Of a DNA stretch of 64,000 nucleotides, positions 8,195-16,545 are shown in pieces (positions within the stretch are counted from its first letter, which is position 1; every line of letters begins with the position of its first letter). A model generated the notes under the pieces. The model had not been told where the DNA came from. It searched no databases and saw only the letters and a list, made by a program, of their open reading frames with translations. The stretch lies in NCBI GenBank assembly GCA_046294345.1, contig JBKBJT010000015.1, positions 1-64,000 of the forward strand, written 5' to 3'. Origin of the DNA: Ferrovibrio sp046294345 (lineage in GTDB: Bacteria; Pseudomonadota; Alphaproteobacteria; Ferrovibrionales; Ferrovibrionaceae). Position numbers and translations under genes: made by a program.

Positions 8195-8509
8195 CTAGTG
8201 CTTATGGGCCTTGATCGCCTCGGTAAAAGCCTTCTGCTGGTCGGCCGAGGCGTCCTTCTGGTATTTCGCCTGCCATTCCGGATAGGGCATGCCGTAGACG
8301 ATCTCGCGGGCTGCCATCTTGTCGAGTTCGATTCCCTTGGCGGCAGCGGCGTCCTGGTACCAGTTGCTCAGGCAGTTGCGGCAGAAGCCGGCCAGGTTCA
8401 TCAGGTCGATATTCTGCACATCGGTGCGGCCGCGCAGATGCTCGACCAGGCGGCGGAAGGCGGCGGCTTCCAGTTCGGTCTGCGTCTTGGGATCGATCTT
8501 GTCGGTCAT
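8195..8509 (-). CDS. DUF1244 family protein
   Basis: The 104-residue protein belongs to DUF1244, a small all-helical family widespread in Alphaproteobacteria. Its hallmark FCRNCLSNWY appears near the middle and is followed by the YGMPYPEWQAKYQ segment. The two close cysteines could bind a metal or be redox active, but no function is established. It starts 9 bp after the YbdK-type ligase gene ends, so it is the last gene of that three-gene unit. There is no signal peptide or membrane segment. Confidence 0.85.
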   Translation of the reverse strand: MTDKIDPKTQTELEAAAFRRLVEHLRGRTDVQNIDLMNLAGFCRNCLSNWYQDAAAAKGIELDKMAAREIVYGMPYPEWQAKYQKDASADQQKAFTEAIKAHKH

Positions 8510-8518
8510 CGCATTCTC

Positions 8519-9661
8519 CTAGTCAGGAATGGCGAAATTCACGGTCTCCGCCATCAGCCAGTCCACCACGGCCTTCAGCGCCGCGGGCTTGTCCATGCCA
8601 GCATGTAGCGCATCGCGGTAGACTTGCAACTGGCGCTGCGCCGAGGTGCCGCGCTTCAGGATGCCGCGCGCCCGCTCCACCTCGGCCAGGCAGCCGAGCT
8701 GGATCGCCTCCTCGCGGGTCAGTTCGATCAGTTCCTCAAGCAGGGCCGCATAGGGCACCGCCTCGCCCTTGCCGAAATCGACCAAGCTGCCGGCGATGCC
8801 GTAGCGCTGGGCCAGCCAGCGGTTCTCGTCGATCAGGGTATTGGCATAGATGCGCCAGCGCTGGTTTTTCTGCTTCAGCCGCAGCAGGGCGGCCAGCAGG
8901 CACAGATACAGCGCCGCGACGCTCAGGCCGTCGTCCAGCCGGGTGCAGACATCGGTAATCCGCAGCTCCAGCGTGGGATAACGGGCCGAGGGGCGGATGT
9001 CCCACCACAGCTTGCTGGCATCCTCGATCAGGCCGGCCTGCTTCAAGCGGTTCACCAGCCGCTGGTATTCGCCCCAGGTTTCCAGGCGCTCGGGCAGGCC
9101 GGTGCGCGGCAGGCTGTCGAACACTGACAGGCGGTAGGATTGCAGGCCGCTTTCCTCGCCCTGCCAGAAGGGCGAAGAGGTGGAGAGCGCCAGCAGATGC
9201 GGCAGGAAATAACTGACCTGGTTCATCAGGTCGATGCGCAGATCCTCGTCCGCGATGCCCACATGCACATGCAGGCCGCAGATGATCAGACGCCGCGCCA
9301 CGCCGGCCAGGTCCTTCGCCAGCCGGTCGTAACGCTCCTTGTCGGTATGACGCTGGTCGCTCCATTTGGCAAACGGATGCGTGGAGGCGGCAATCGGCGC
9401 CAGGCCGTGGCGCGCGGCAACTTCCGAAATGCCGCCGCGCAGGCGCACCAGATCGGCGCGCGCCTCGCCCAGGTTGCGGCAGACCTTGGTGGAAATCTCG
9501 ATCTGGCATTGCAGGAATTCAGGATGCACCTGGCCGCCGGCGATGGCCTCGCATTCGGCCAGAACGGCGGCCGGCGGTTCGACCGCCAATGCGCCGGTGG
9601 TGCGTTCCACCAGCAGATGCTCTTCCTCGATGCCGATGGTGAAATCGCCGGCGCTGATCAT
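8519..9661 (-). CDS. ybdK: YbdK-type carboxylate-amine ligase (glutamate-cysteine ligase family 2)
   Basis: The 380-residue protein belongs to the GCS2 family: FTIGIEEEHLLVE at the start supplies the conserved acidic residues that bind metal-ATP. HVHVGIAD and the arginine-containing ELRITDVCTR segment are further family features. E. coli YbdK has weak gamma-glutamylcysteine ligase activity in vitro, so the true substrates here are uncertain and could be another amino-acid or amine pair. It lies 21 bp after an N-formylglutamate amidohydrolase-like gene and 9 bp before DUF1244, which suggests a shared pathway on glutamate-type compounds. Confidence 0.87.
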   Translation of the reverse strand: MISAGDFTIGIEEEHLLVERTTGALAVEPPAAVLAECEAIAGGQVHPEFLQCQIEISTKVCRNLGEARADLVRLRGGISEVAARHGLAPIAASTHPFAKWSDQRHTDKERYDRLAKDLAGVARRLIICGLHVHVGIADEDLRIDLMNQVSYFLPHLLALSTSSPFWQGEESGLQSYRLSVFDSLPRTGLPERLETWGEYQRLVNRLKQAGLIEDASKLWWDIRPSARYPTLELRITDVCTRLDDGLSVAALYLCLLAALLRLKQKNQRWRIYANTLIDENRWLAQRYGIAGSLVDFGKGEAVPYAALLEELIELTREEAIQLGCLAEVERARGILKRGTSAQRQLQVYRDALHAGMDKPAALKAVVDWLMAETVNFAIPD

Positions 9662-9682
9662 CTTTCCCCCGTTACCCGAAAC

Positions 9683-10480
9683 TCAAGCCACGCTGCTGGC
9701 TGCCGCCATCAGTCCCGCATCAACCAGCATGCGGCGGAAACAGCGCTCCAGCCGCACCGCCCAGGCTTTTGCGCCTGCCTCGTCGCTCACCAGATCCTGC
9801 CGCACCTCGATCATCACGTGGTGCAGGCCGCGATTCTGGCCATGCTCGAAAATCGAATAGCCGGCATGGCGCCGGCCGCTATAGGGCTCGTTGTCGCCCA
9901 CCACGAGGTCGCCCTCGTCGCGCAGGGCCCGCAGCAACGGCTGGGCCAAGCGGCCGTCGCGGTCCCACACCACGCCGATATGCCAGGGCCGGTCCTCGCC
10001 CTTCACGCGCAGACGCGGCGTGAAACTGTGGATCGACAGCAGGGCTGGCACCGGGCCGCGCTCGCCGGCTGCCTCGATCTGCTCGGCGATGGCAGCGTGA
10101 TAGGGCCGGAAATACGACGCCCGGCGCCGCTCGCGCTCGCGCTCGTCCAGATCGCGGTTGCCCGGCACGACGGTGCCGTCGCTCACCTCGCAGATCAGGG
10201 TGGGATCGTCGGGCCGCCGGTTGCAGTCGATCACCAGCCGCGACACCCCGGCCAGCACCGCCGGCGCATCCAGGCTCTGCGCCAGGCATTCGGTGATGAT
10301 CGCCGTGCCGGGGTCCCAGCCGATATGGCGGGTGCGCTCATCATCCGGCAGGCCGAGATTGCCCAGGCCCGGCGGCACGATGCAGCTGGCGTGGTCGCAG
10401 ATCAGCACCAGCGGCGCGCGGCCCTGCGGATTGACGATGCGGTGACTCGGAGGTTCGGCGGCTTGTTCGGGATTGGGCAT
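9683..10480 (-). CDS. N-formylglutamate amidohydrolase family protein
   Basis: The 265-residue protein belongs to the HutG-type N-formylglutamate amidohydrolase family. Conserved stretches are LICDHAS near residue 26, the LVIDCNRRP segment, LLSIHSFTP and IEVRQDLV. These supply the histidine and acidic metal ligands. Family members hydrolyse N-formyl or N-acyl bonds of glutamate-like compounds. No histidine-degradation genes are nearby, so the substrate is more likely a product related to the adjacent YbdK-type ligase. It is first in the unit with ybdK and DUF1244, and divergent from the ferredoxin reductase gene. Confidence 0.85.
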   Translation of the reverse strand: MPNPEQAAEPPSHRIVNPQGRAPLVLICDHASCIVPPGLGNLGLPDDERTRHIGWDPGTAIITECLAQSLDAPAVLAGVSRLVIDCNRRPDDPTLICEVSDGTVVPGNRDLDERERERRRASYFRPYHAAIAEQIEAAGERGPVPALLSIHSFTPRLRVKGEDRPWHIGVVWDRDGRLAQPLLRALRDEGDLVVGDNEPYSGRRHAGYSIFEHGQNRGLHHVMIEVRQDLVSDEAGAKAWAVRLERCFRRMLVDAGLMAAASSVA

Positions 10481-10602
10481 GACAGGGGGTCAGGGGGAGC
10501 CGGGGCGGCTGGACCGGGAGTATAGCGGCCGGATTTGCATAACGTGGTCAGGCTGCACTAAGGTTGCGGCGACATTTGGGCAACCATAACTGAAATAATC
10601 CC

Positions 10603-11880
10603 GTGCTGCATCATATCGCCATCGTCGGCAGCGGTCCGTCCGGCCTGTTTTGTGCCGACGCGCTGCTGCGCCAGAAACCCGAGCTGAAAATCGACGTCTT
10701 CGACCGGCTTGCCACCCCCTATGGTCTGGTGCGCTTCGGCGTCGCCCCCGACCACCAGGGCACCAAGGCGGTGACCCGACAGTTCGACCGGCTGTTCGGC
10801 AATCCCAACCTGCGCTTCCTGGGCAATATCGCGGTCGGCCGCGACCTGCCGCTGGCAGAACTGACCACCCATTACGATGCGGTGATCCTGGCATTGGGCG
10901 CCCATGCCGACCGCCCGCTGGGCATCCCGGGCGAGGACCTGCCGGGCCGCTATGGCTCGATGGCCTTCGTGGGCTGGTATAACGGCCATCCGGATTTCCG
11001 CAATCTCAATCCCCTGTTGGATCGCCCGGGCGCGGCCGTGATCGGCATGGGCAACGTCGCGATCGACATCGTGCGTGTGCTGGGCAAGACCCCGGCCGAG
11101 ATGGCGAGCAGCGACCTGACCGCCCATGCCGCCGAGGCCATCGCCAGGGCGCCGCTGACCGACCTGTATATCCTCGGCCGCCGCGGCCCGGTGGAAGCCA
11201 GCTTCACCAGCGCCGAACTGGCCGAACTGGGCCGGCTGGAACGCGTGCGCCCCGTGGTGAACAAGGCGGACCTGCCCGAGGCGCTGCCGGCTGGCCTCGA
11301 CCCGAACGAGGCGAAGGTGAAGGAAAAAAACCTGAGCCTGCTGCATGAATTCGCCGCCCGCACCGATGACAAGCCGATCAGGCTGCATTTCCTGTTCCAT
11401 GCCGCGCCCGAGGCCCTGCTGGGCAGCGGCCGCGTCGAGCAGCTGAAGATCAAGGGCATCGAAAAGGCGTTGGACGTGGGCGCCGCGATCAGCGCCATCG
11501 GCTATCGCACCGCCACCGAAGGCGACCTGCCGCAGGCCGATGCGCGTGGTGTGCTGGCCAACGAGTCCGGCCGTATCGCGCCTGGGCTGTATGTGGTGGG
11601 CTGGGCCAAGCGCGGCCCGAGCGGCACGATCCCGACCAACCGCGCCGAGGCGAAAGCCGTGGCCGACCTGGTGCTGGCCGATTTCGCCAATGATACCGCG
11701 CCGGCGAAACCAGGGTGCATCGAACTGGACAAGCGCATCGCCGCCCGTGGCGTGGCGGTGATCGACTGGACCGGCTGGAAACGCATCGAGGCAGCCGAGA
11801 CGGCCGGCGCCAAATCCGGCAGTCCGCGCGCCAAGCTGGCCGACTGGGACGACCTGCACCGCACGGCACTGGTCCTGTGA
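10603..11880 (+). CDS. fprA: Ferredoxin/adrenodoxin-type NADP reductase
   Basis: The 425-residue flavoprotein is of the adrenodoxin-reductase/FprA type. It shows the FAD loop GSGPSG at residues 8-13, the characteristic YGLVRFGVAPDHQGTK segment, the NADP-binding GMGNVAIDIVRVL near residue 148, and the C-terminal GWAKRGPSGTIPTNRAEA. It moves electrons between NADPH and ferredoxins and could serve ferredoxin-dependent enzymes such as the oxidoreductase at 2821. The start is a GTG at 10603 with no good ribosome-binding site, but the N terminus matches the family. A dyad GGTTGC (10562-10567) with GCAACC (10580-10585) lies in its leader. Its stop overlaps the GST start as TGATG. Confidence 0.9.
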   Translation: MLHHIAIVGSGPSGLFCADALLRQKPELKIDVFDRLATPYGLVRFGVAPDHQGTKAVTRQFDRLFGNPNLRFLGNIAVGRDLPLAELTTHYDAVILALGAHADRPLGIPGEDLPGRYGSMAFVGWYNGHPDFRNLNPLLDRPGAAVIGMGNVAIDIVRVLGKTPAEMASSDLTAHAAEAIARAPLTDLYILGRRGPVEASFTSAELAELGRLERVRPVVNKADLPEALPAGLDPNEAKVKEKNLSLLHEFAARTDDKPIRLHFLFHAAPEALLGSGRVEQLKIKGIEKALDVGAAISAIGYRTATEGDLPQADARGVLANESGRIAPGLYVVGWAKRGPSGTIPTNRAEAKAVADLVLADFANDTAPAKPGCIELDKRIAARGVAVIDWTGWKRIEAAETAGAKSGSPRAKLADWDDLHRTALVL

Positions 11881-12530
11881 TGAAGCTCTACAATATCCCC
11901 GCCTCGCCCTTTGCCGCCCGCGTGCGCATCCTGTTGCACGCCAAGGGGCAGGACATGGAGATGCTGACGCCGCCGGCACCGGCCGAGTTCCGCCAAATCA
12001 CGCCGCTGGGCAAGGTGCCGGCCCTGGTGCGCGACGACGGCAGCGTGCTGCCGGAATCGGAAGTGATCTGCCATTACCTGGACGACATCCTGCCCGGTCC
12101 GAAGCTCTATCCCGTCGATACCGATGCCCGCGCCGCCAGCGAACTGATCGTCCGGCTGGCGGATCTGTATTTCGCGGTGCCCTTGAGCGATTTCTTCACC
12201 CAGCTGTTCACCGCGCCCGATGACCGCGCCGCCATGCAGGCGATCATCCCCGACATCGCGCGCGGCCTGAAATACCTGGACCTGTATGTGGGCGAAGACG
12301 GCTTCGCCGCCGCCGGACGCTTCACCCATGCCGATTGCGCCCTGCCGCCAATGCTGTTCTATGCCGGCGGCATGCTGTCGGCTGTTGCCGGCGACGACCT
12401 GCTGGCCAAACGGCCGCGGCTGTCGGCCTACTGGCAGGCCATCCAGCAGCAGCCGGCGGTGCAGGCCGTGCTGGAGGAAATGCGGCAGGCGCTGAAGAAA
12501 TACCAGAGCAAGCTGCAGGCGGCGCAGTAA
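11880..12530 (+). CDS. Glutathione S-transferase family protein
   Basis: The 216-residue protein has the two-part GST layout. The thioredoxin-like N-terminal domain includes YNIPASPFAARVRILLHAKG, LGKVPALV with its cis-proline, and ESEVICHYLDD, which together form the glutathione site. The rest is helical. The serine in ASPF is the likely thiol-activating residue. The start is the ATG that overlaps the fprA stop, and the end overlaps the MFS gene start as TAATG, so the three genes form one tightly coupled operon. The substrate is unknown; detoxification of electrophiles or lignin-like aromatics would be typical. Confidence 0.85.
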   Translation: MKLYNIPASPFAARVRILLHAKGQDMEMLTPPAPAEFRQITPLGKVPALVRDDGSVLPESEVICHYLDDILPGPKLYPVDTDARAASELIVRLADLYFAVPLSDFFTQLFTAPDDRAAMQAIIPDIARGLKYLDLYVGEDGFAAAGRFTHADCALPPMLFYAGGMLSAVAGDDLLAKRPRLSAYWQAIQQQPAVQAVLEEMRQALKKYQSKLQAAQ

Positions 12531-13747
12531 TGGCCGAGGCCGGCCCGGTCGGTTCTGCACCATTACCGGTCTGGCCGGTGCTGGCCGCCACCACCTCCAC
12601 CCAATCCATCACCACGCTCTCCGCCCTGGCGCTTTCGGCCGTGGCACCGAAAGCAGCCGCTGATCTCGGCATCGGGCCGGCTCTGGTAGGTTATCAGGTC
12701 AGTCTCGTCTATACCGGCGCGGTGGTCACCTCGCTGATCGGCGGCGGTTTCGTGCGCCGTCTGGGCGCCACGCGGGCCAGCCAGATCGCCCTTTGGCTGG
12801 CCATGGCCGGCTGCCTGCTGTCGGCATTCGGAACCCTGCCGGCGCTGGCGCTCGGCGCACTGGTGATCGGGCTGGGCTATGGCTGCACCAATCCCGGCGC
12901 TTCGCATCTTCTGTCGCGCACCCGCAGCGGCGCGCATATGAACCTGATCTTCTCGATCAAACAATGCGGCGTGCCGATCGGCGGCATTCTCGCCGGCCTG
13001 CTGATCCCGCCCGTCACCCTGCTGCTGCACTGGCAGGCCGGCCTCGCATTCTGCGCCCTGCTGGCACTGGGCTTGAGCATCGCGCTGCAGAAGGCGCGGA
13101 TACACTGGGATGCCGACCGCCAGACGGATGCCGCGCTGTTCGTCTCGCCACTGGCCGGCCTGTCGCTGATCTGGACGCATCCGATCCTGCGCTGGCTGGC
13201 GCTGTGCTCTTTCGCCTATTCCGCCGTGCAGCTCAGCCTGACCGGCCTGCTGGTGACATATCTTGTCGCGGAAGTCGGCCTCGACCTGGTGCTGGCCGGC
13301 AGCCTGATGGCGGTGGCGCAGACGGCGGGCGCCGCGGGTCGCCTGGGCTGGGGCTGGCTGGCCGACCGGCTGAAATCGGGTTCGAAAGTTCTGATCCTCA
13401 ACGGCGCCATCGCCATTATTGCCGCCATCGGCACGGCGCTGATCGATGCGCAATGGCATATCGGGCTGATCGCCGCCGTTGTGGCCGTGTTCGGCTTCTG
13501 CGCCATCGGCTGGAACGGCGTTTTCATGGCGGTGATCGCGCGTCAGGCGCCGGCCGGCAGCATCGGTCTGGCGACAGGCGCTACGCTCAGCATCACCTTT
13601 GCTGGCGTGGTGGTCGGCCCCTCGGCTTTCGCCTGGCTGCACGACCATGCCGGCCTGTCTTACTCCGGCGGTTATCTGCTGATGGCTTTCGTCACCCTGC
13701 TGGGAGCCCTGTGCATGGTGATCGCGCGCCGGGGCCTGCGCGCTTAA
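12530..13747 (+). CDS. Major facilitator superfamily transporter
   Basis: The 405-residue protein is an inner-membrane carrier with about 12 hydrophobic segments in two halves. GYQVSLVYTGAVVTSLIGG forms an early helix, and the loop GGGFVRRLGATRA between helices 2 and 3 is the usual MFS motif A. NLIFSIKQCGVPIGGILAG is a strong signature of the cyanate/nitrate-like branch of MFS carriers. I chose the ATG at 12530 because it overlaps the GST stop and gives a short cytoplasmic N terminus; the frame is open further upstream inside the GST gene. The substrate cannot be assigned. Export of a conjugate made by the neighbouring GST is a reasonable guess. Confidence 0.83.
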   Translation: MAEAGPVGSAPLPVWPVLAATTSTQSITTLSALALSAVAPKAAADLGIGPALVGYQVSLVYTGAVVTSLIGGGFVRRLGATRASQIALWLAMAGCLLSAFGTLPALALGALVIGLGYGCTNPGASHLLSRTRSGAHMNLIFSIKQCGVPIGGILAGLLIPPVTLLLHWQAGLAFCALLALGLSIALQKARIHWDADRQTDAALFVSPLAGLSLIWTHPILRWLALCSFAYSAVQLSLTGLLVTYLVAEVGLDLVLAGSLMAVAQTAGAAGRLGWGWLADRLKSGSKVLILNGAIAIIAAIGTALIDAQWHIGLIAAVVAVFGFCAIGWNGVFMAVIARQAPAGSIGLATGATLSITFAGVVVGPSAFAWLHDHAGLSYSGGYLLMAFVTLLGALCMVIARRGLRA

Positions 13748-13771
13748 GCCGGCCCCGGCACGCCTTTCAGC

Positions 13772-14134
13772 TCAGGCTGAAACCATCGTCTTGAACCCGC
13801 CATAGGCCATGCGCTTCACGTCGAAGGGCATCTTCTTCGGGTCGGGGCACATGGCATGAGTGCGCGGATCCTTCATCACCTTCGCATTCACCTTGTCGCG
13901 ATGGGCACGCGACTTGAAGACGATGTAGGAAAACACGACGACCTCGCCTTTCTTCAGCTTGGCGACCTTGTTGAAGGGCAAACCGAATTTCACGTTCTCG
14001 TCGTCGCTAACGCATTCACGATAGTCCAGCGCGCCGTGTTCGCGCCAGATCTTGCCGGCCTTGGCCGCCATCTTCCTGTAGGCCGCCAGATTCTTCTTTG
14101 GCACCGGCAGCAGGAAACCATCCACATAACTCAT
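13772..14134 (-). CDS. DUF1428 family protein (YbaA-like)
   Basis: This 120-residue protein belongs to the DUF1428 family of small dimeric alpha-beta barrel proteins, which resemble antibiotic-biosynthesis monooxygenases. YVDGFLLPVPKKN at the N terminus, VVFSYIVFKSRAHRDKVNAK and DVKRMAYGGF are the conserved blocks. The function is unknown. It lies 20 bp downstream of the DUF899 gene with which it is probably cotranscribed, under the regulatory region shared with the MarR gene. A small dyad with 7 bp arms (13765-13782) overlaps its stop codon and may end transcription from both sides. Confidence 0.85.
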   Translation of the reverse strand: MSYVDGFLLPVPKKNLAAYRKMAAKAGKIWREHGALDYRECVSDDENVKFGLPFNKVAKLKKGEVVVFSYIVFKSRAHRDKVNAKVMKDPRTHAMCPDPKKMPFDVKRMAYGGFKTMVSA

Positions 14135-14154
14135 TCTAGATACTCCTCCTTGGG

Positions 14155-14988
14155 TTAATCGTGGCAGCAGCTTGCCGCGGACTGCGGCGCGGCATCGTAT
14201 CTGTCGTGATGGCGCAGCCAGAAATCCTGGCTCTGCGGCCAGCCGGCGGGCGAATCCTCCCAGCCCTCCTGACGACCCAGCGCCGTCAGGTCGAGCAGGT
14301 GATAGGTGTTCAGCAGCATGTCGAGACCTCGGCTATAGGTGGAATAGGTGTGATAGATGCGGCCATCGTCCTGCAGGAAGCAGCTCAGGCCCGGCATTTC
14401 GCCGGAGAATGACAGCTCGCCGTCGGACGAACGCGGCACGGGGCGATAATTGTATTCCGGTGCAGCCACGGCCGGATCGAGCGTGGCGTGGAAATCGGCA
14501 TTGAAGTCGCTGCCGAAGCTGGATGCCCAGGGCATGGTCCAGCCCATGCGGCGCTTGAATGGCATGATCTTGGACAGCGGCGCGCGCGAGACCATGGTGA
14601 AACTGGTGCCGCGCGCATGCAGATGCGCGAGGTGCGGCAGGTTGTCGGCAATATGCGAACAGCCCGGGCAGCCTTCCGACCAGGGATGGGTCTGACCCGG
14701 CGGCGGATCGTCGGGACTGAACATGAAATGGTAGATCACGAGCTGGCGCCGGCCCTCGAACAGATCGCGCAGGCTGCGGCGTCCCTGCGGCGTTTCGAAC
14801 TCGTATTCCTTGTCGATCTCCACCATCGGCAGGCGGCGGCGCTCGGCATTCAGCGCATCGCGCTGGCGGGTGAAGGCCTTTTCCTTTTCCAGCAATGCCA
14901 GGCGCGCCTTCAGCCAGTTCTGGCGCGAAACGACCGTCGGCCTGGCGGCAAGGGTTTCGTTCTGCGGGTGCAGGTGCATCACATTCAT
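14155..14988 (-). CDS. DUF899 family thioredoxin-like protein
   Basis: The 277-residue protein belongs to DUF899, predicted thioredoxin-fold proteins of unknown activity. The family signature is well preserved: KEYEFETPQGRRSL, then LVIYHFMFSPDD, then EGCPGCSHIADNLPHL, which holds the CxxC pair. The tail ends in CCHD. I place the start at the ATG at 14988, six bases after a perfect AGGAGG on the minus strand. The same leader has a GCCGGC hairpin (15005-15022) immediately upstream of that site. It is divergent from the marR gene and reads away from the palindrome at 15031-15048. Confidence 0.85.
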   Translation of the reverse strand: MNVMHLHPQNETLAARPTVVSRQNWLKARLALLEKEKAFTRQRDALNAERRRLPMVEIDKEYEFETPQGRRSLRDLFEGRRQLVIYHFMFSPDDPPPGQTHPWSEGCPGCSHIADNLPHLAHLHARGTSFTMVSRAPLSKIMPFKRRMGWTMPWASSFGSDFNADFHATLDPAVAAPEYNYRPVPRSSDGELSFSGEMPGLSCFLQDDGRIYHTYSTYSRGLDMLLNTYHLLDLTALGRQEGWEDSPAGWPQSQDFWLRHHDRYDAAPQSAASCCHD

Positions 14989-15004
14989 GGCGATCCTCCT
15001 CTGG

Positions 15005-15022
15005 GCCGGCTGAAACGCCGGC
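15005..15022 (-). promoter_or_regulatory. GC hairpin just ahead of the DUF899 ribosome-binding site
   Basis: GCCGGC at 15005-15010 and at 15017-15022 pair across a 6-base loop in the DUF899 leader. The strong ribosome-binding sequence AGGAGG (14995-15000) begins four bases later. The hairpin could affect ribosome access or protect the 5' end. Confidence 0.35.
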
Positions 15023-15050
15023 TTGACAGATATGTTGATATCAACATAAT
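15023..15050 (+). promoter_or_regulatory. marR promoter with an 18 bp palindromic operator in its spacer
   Basis: TTGACA (15023-15028) is a perfect -35 box and CATAAT (15045-15050), 16 bp later, is a good -10. Between and overlapping them lies the perfect palindrome TATGTTGATATCAACATA (15031-15048). Dyads of this length and AT-rich form are classic MarR-family operators. Because the DUF899 gene is transcribed the other way from the same region, one bound dimer could repress both directions. The marR start codon follows only 10 bases after the -10, so the transcript has almost no leader. Confidence 0.75.
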
Positions 15051-15059
15051 AGGCGACGC

Positions 15060-15500
15060 ATGTCAAAGATCGATATCCTGCCTTTCGAGACCACCATCAT
15101 GGTGCGCGATACCTGCCTGTGCCTGCATGCACAGCGCGCCGCCCGCGCCCTGGCGCGGCGATTCGACGAAGTCTTGCGTCCTCTGGGGCTCACCAATGGG
15201 CAGTTTTCCCTGTTGATGTCGCTCAACCGGCCGCAGCCGGCCAATATGGGCCAGGTGGCGAGCGTACTGGCGATGGACCGCACGACGCTGACTGCCTGCC
15301 TCAAACCACTGGAACGCCGGGGACTGGTAAATGTTTCCGCCGATCCCGACGACAGGCGCACCCGCCGCCTGACGCTGACGCCGGAAGGGCGCAAGCTGCT
15401 GGTCAAAGCCCTGCCGGTGTGGAAACGCACCCATGCCGAACTCGACCGGCTGCTGGGCGACCCCGAGCGACTGCGCGCCGACCTGCGCGCCCTGTCCTGA
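15060..15500 (+). CDS. MarR-family transcriptional regulator
   Basis: The 146-residue protein is a winged-helix regulator of the MarR type. The recognition region reads ANMGQVASVLAMDRTTLTAC and is followed by PLERRGLVN and the wing DPDDRRTRRLTLTPEG, all typical of the family. An N-terminal cysteine pair in DTCLCLH could respond to oxidation, as in OhrR-type regulators, but that is only a possibility. It is transcribed divergently from DUF899 and DUF1428, with a perfect palindrome in between, and is followed by VOC and SRPBCC genes. It most likely represses its own gene and these neighbours. Confidence 0.9.
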   Translation: MSKIDILPFETTIMVRDTCLCLHAQRAARALARRFDEVLRPLGLTNGQFSLLMSLNRPQPANMGQVASVLAMDRTTLTACLKPLERRGLVNVSADPDDRRTRRLTLTPEGRKLLVKALPVWKRTHAELDRLLGDPERLRADLRALS

Positions 15501-15533
15501 CCTTCCACCCCTGACGAGAAAACGGAGAACGTC

Positions 15534-15965
15534 GTGAGCTTCAATGCCTATTTGAGTTTCAGCGGCAATTGCGCCGAGGCCTTTGCCTTCTATGCCAAAA
15601 CCTTCAACGGCAAGATCAATGCGATGATGACCCATCGCGAGACGCCGGCGGCCGAGCAGACGCCGCCCGAATGGCAGGACAAGATCATCCATGCCTGCAT
15701 GACGCTGAACGGCACCGACCTGATGGGCGGTGACGTGCCGCCGCAGATGTATCAGCCGATGACCGGCTTCTCGGTGAATATCGTCATGCCGACGGCGGCC
15801 GAGGCCGAGCGCGTCTTCACAGCCCTGAGCCAGGACGGCACCGTGCATATGCCGATGGAAGAGACCTTCTGGGCCGAGCGTTTCGGCATGGCGACCGACC
15901 GCTTCGGCGTGCCGTGGATGGTGAACTGCTTCAAAACCGATCCCAGCGCCGGAAACTGCCAGTAA
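15534..15965 (+). CDS. VOC-superfamily protein, PhnB-like
   Basis: The 143-residue protein has the PhnB/YjdN-like glyoxalase fold: NAYLSFSGNCAEAFAFYAKTF at the N terminus and FGMATDRFGVPWMVNC near the end. These proteins are usually dimers with a metal or small-molecule site, and most have no known reaction. The start is a GTG at 15534 preceded by GGAG. It lies 33 bp after marR and 36 bp before the SRPBCC gene, and the three probably form one operon. VOC and SRPBCC genes with a small regulator are a frequent combination in proteobacteria. Confidence 0.85.
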   Translation: MSFNAYLSFSGNCAEAFAFYAKTFNGKINAMMTHRETPAAEQTPPEWQDKIIHACMTLNGTDLMGGDVPPQMYQPMTGFSVNIVMPTAAEAERVFTALSQDGTVHMPMEETFWAERFGMATDRFGVPWMVNCFKTDPSAGNCQ

Positions 15966-16001
15966 ATCGCCCCAGTAAATCTCTACCGATAGGATTGTAT
16001 C

Positions 16002-16541
16002 ATGCTGAAGACCATCGCCATCGGCGGCGCGGGATTGCTCGCGCTCGCCATCGTCGTCGTCCTGGTCATGGCGGCCGCCAAGCCGGATGTTTTCCGCGTG
16101 CAGCGCTCGGCCAGCATCAAGGCGCCGCCAGAGAAGATATTCCCGCTGATCGACGACCTGCATGTCAGCATGACCTGGTCGCCCTACGAGGATAAGGACC
16201 CGGCGATGAAGCGCAGCCATGGCGGCCCGCGTAGCGGCAAGGGTGCGTTCTACGAATGGGACGGCAACAAGGAGGTGGGCAGCGGCCGCCTCACCATCAC
16301 CGAGTCCGTCGCGCCGAGCAAGGTGGTCATGGCGCTGGACATGACCCGGCCGTTCGAATGCCACAACATCGTGGAATACACGCTGGCGCCGCAGGGGGAT
16401 GCTACCGTTGTTACCTGGGCGATGCACGGACCCGCGCCGTTCATCGCCAAGGTGATGCAGGTGTTCTTCGACATGGACAAGATGGTGGGCCGCGATTTCG
16501 AGGTCGGCCTGGCCAGCCTGAAGACCATGGCAGAAAGCTGA
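16002..16541 (+). CDS. SRPBCC-fold protein with N-terminal membrane anchor
   Basis: The 179-residue protein starts with a hydrophobic segment (residues 7-27, rich in A, I, V and L) that should anchor it in the inner membrane or act as a signal. A polyketide cyclase/START-like domain follows: VQRSASIKAPPEKIFPLIDD, then WSPYEDKDPAMKRSHGG and a C-terminal long helix ending KTMAES. SRPBCC domains bind hydrophobic ligands, and no reaction can be assigned. It is the last gene of the marR-VOC-SRPBCC unit. Confidence 0.83.
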   Translation: MLKTIAIGGAGLLALAIVVVLVMAAAKPDVFRVQRSASIKAPPEKIFPLIDDLHVSMTWSPYEDKDPAMKRSHGGPRSGKGAFYEWDGNKEVGSGRLTITESVAPSKVVMALDMTRPFECHNIVEYTLAPQGDATVVTWAMHGPAPFIAKVMQVFFDMDKMVGRDFEVGLASLKTMAES

Positions 16542-16545
16542 CTGG

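Noticed and set aside
10562..10585. GGTTGC/GCAACC dyad ahead of the ferredoxin reductase gene
   Set aside because: A 6 bp dyad with a 12-base spacer is weak, and no promoter could be placed with confidence around it.
13765..13782. TTTCAGC-TCAG-GCTGAAA dyad between the MFS and DUF1428 genes
   Set aside because: It overlaps the DUF1428 stop, has a weak stem and only three T residues, so it is not listed as a terminator.
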